From NCBI GenBank assembly GCA_005883365.1, contig VAXA01000166.1:1-5073 (forward strand): a stretch of DNA of 5,073 nt. Direction: 5' to 3'. Position numbers and translations under genes: made by a program. The notes beneath the pieces are model-generated. The model searched no databases. It worked only from the letters and a program-made list of their open reading frames with translations, and had not been told where the DNA came from. Origin of the DNA: Actinomycetota bacterium (lineage in GTDB: Bacteria; Actinomycetota; Thermoleophilia; Gaiellales; Gaiellaceae). This document shows, one piece after another, positions 4,824-5,073 of the stretch (position 1 is its first letter; every line of letters begins with the position of its first letter).

Positions 4824-5073
4824 CTTCGTCACGTTGAAGGTCACGCTCGTCGGCGCAGACGTGCTGAAGCCCTGTGTCGACTCGGCGTAGATCGTGTGCT
4901 TGCCGATGCTCGGCGTCGGGATTGCGACGCTCCAGCTCGTTCCCGACAGCCGTGCCGGAACCGGGCTCGAGAACGTCGCGTCGTCGACGGAGATCTCGAC
5001 GCCCTTGTTCACGCTCGCCGCGTAGCTCGGCATGTCCACCCAGGAGGCCCCGCTCAGGGCGATGAAGCCGCTG
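4821..5073 (-). CDS. Ig-like domain protein, C-terminal fragment (continues beyond right edge)
   Basis: The frame is open to the right edge, so the gene begins outside the window; 83 residues and the TGA stop are visible. The fragment looks like one beta-sandwich Ig-like repeat: GASWVDMPSY, then GVEISVDDATFSSPV, a TSWSVAIPT strand, GKHTIYAEST, and a closing TSVTFNVTK strand at the extreme C-terminus. The pattern G-x-H-T-I-Y-A followed some fifteen residues later by T-F-N-V is common in Ig-like repeats of exported actinobacterial proteins. The ATG and GTG codons at 5033 and 5039 fall inside the domain and are unlikely to be true starts. It is probably exported and extended, perhaps with more repeats or a catalytic domain upstream. 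It lies 13 bp ahead of the secreted HEIEE protein on the same strand, so the two are likely made together and may act together outside the cell. Confidence 0.75.
   Translation of the reverse strand, partial: SGFIALSGASWVDMPSYAASVNKGVEISVDDATFSSPVPARLSGTSWSVAIPTPSIGKHTIYAESTQGFSTSAPTSVTFNVTK

Noticed and set aside
4007..4837. A 276-residue plus-strand open frame rich in Arg and Val.
   Set aside because: It is antisense to the secreted protein, which has a signal peptide, a good ribosome site and coherent composition.

Overview
The window is very GC-rich, with GC-biased third codon positions and GTG or TTG starts on every gene whose start is visible. It looks like chromosomal DNA from a high-GC actinobacterium. 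An environmental lineage such as Thermoleophilia is plausible from the general look of the proteins, but nothing here proves it: there is no rRNA, tRNA or lineage-specific marker. No mobile element, CRISPR array or RNA gene is visible. Genes fill the window almost end to end, and the longest gap between genes is under 50 bases.

Layout, left to right. (1) Bases 1-1453, minus strand: an ABC exporter half-transporter (six-helix membrane domain plus ATPase domain), cut by the left edge just after its LSGGQ signature. (2) Bases 1450-2067, minus strand: an iron-sulphur uracil-DNA glycosylase of the family 4 type. Its stop overlaps the ABC start in a GTGA junction, so the two are very likely one transcript in the order glycosylase then exporter. 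(3) Bases 2068-2101: a 34-bp divergent control region with overlapping candidate -10 boxes on the two strands. (4) Bases 2102-2575, plus strand: a small DUF4395 membrane protein with two CxxC pairs. (5) Bases 2613-3677, plus strand: a stand-alone glutamate formiminotransferase (FtcD-like, histidine breakdown and one-carbon metabolism). It carries a perfect, in-frame 183-bp tandem duplication across its catalytic-histidine segment. (6) Bases 3678-3724: a convergent gap filled by strong GC hairpins, probably a two-way terminator. (7) Bases 3725-4807, minus strand: a secreted protein of unknown function with an HEIEE...TDP motif suggestive of a zinc-peptidase-like or PHI-1/EXORDIUM-like fold. (8) Bases 4821-5073, minus strand: the C-terminal end of an Ig-like-domain protein, cut by the right edge and lying 13 bp upstream of the secreted protein, so probably its operon partner.

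The genes do not form one recognisable pathway. There are three units: a repair/export pair, a membrane-protein/formiminotransferase pair, and a secreted-protein pair. The most unusual feature is the exact duplication inside the formiminotransferase. It repeats the catalytic segment without breaking the frame, and both ends of the single-copy segment carry an 11-bp direct repeat that could have seeded it. The best candidate for under-described biology is the secreted HEIEE protein with its Ig-like neighbour. I see no convincing evidence of a wholly new multi-gene system.
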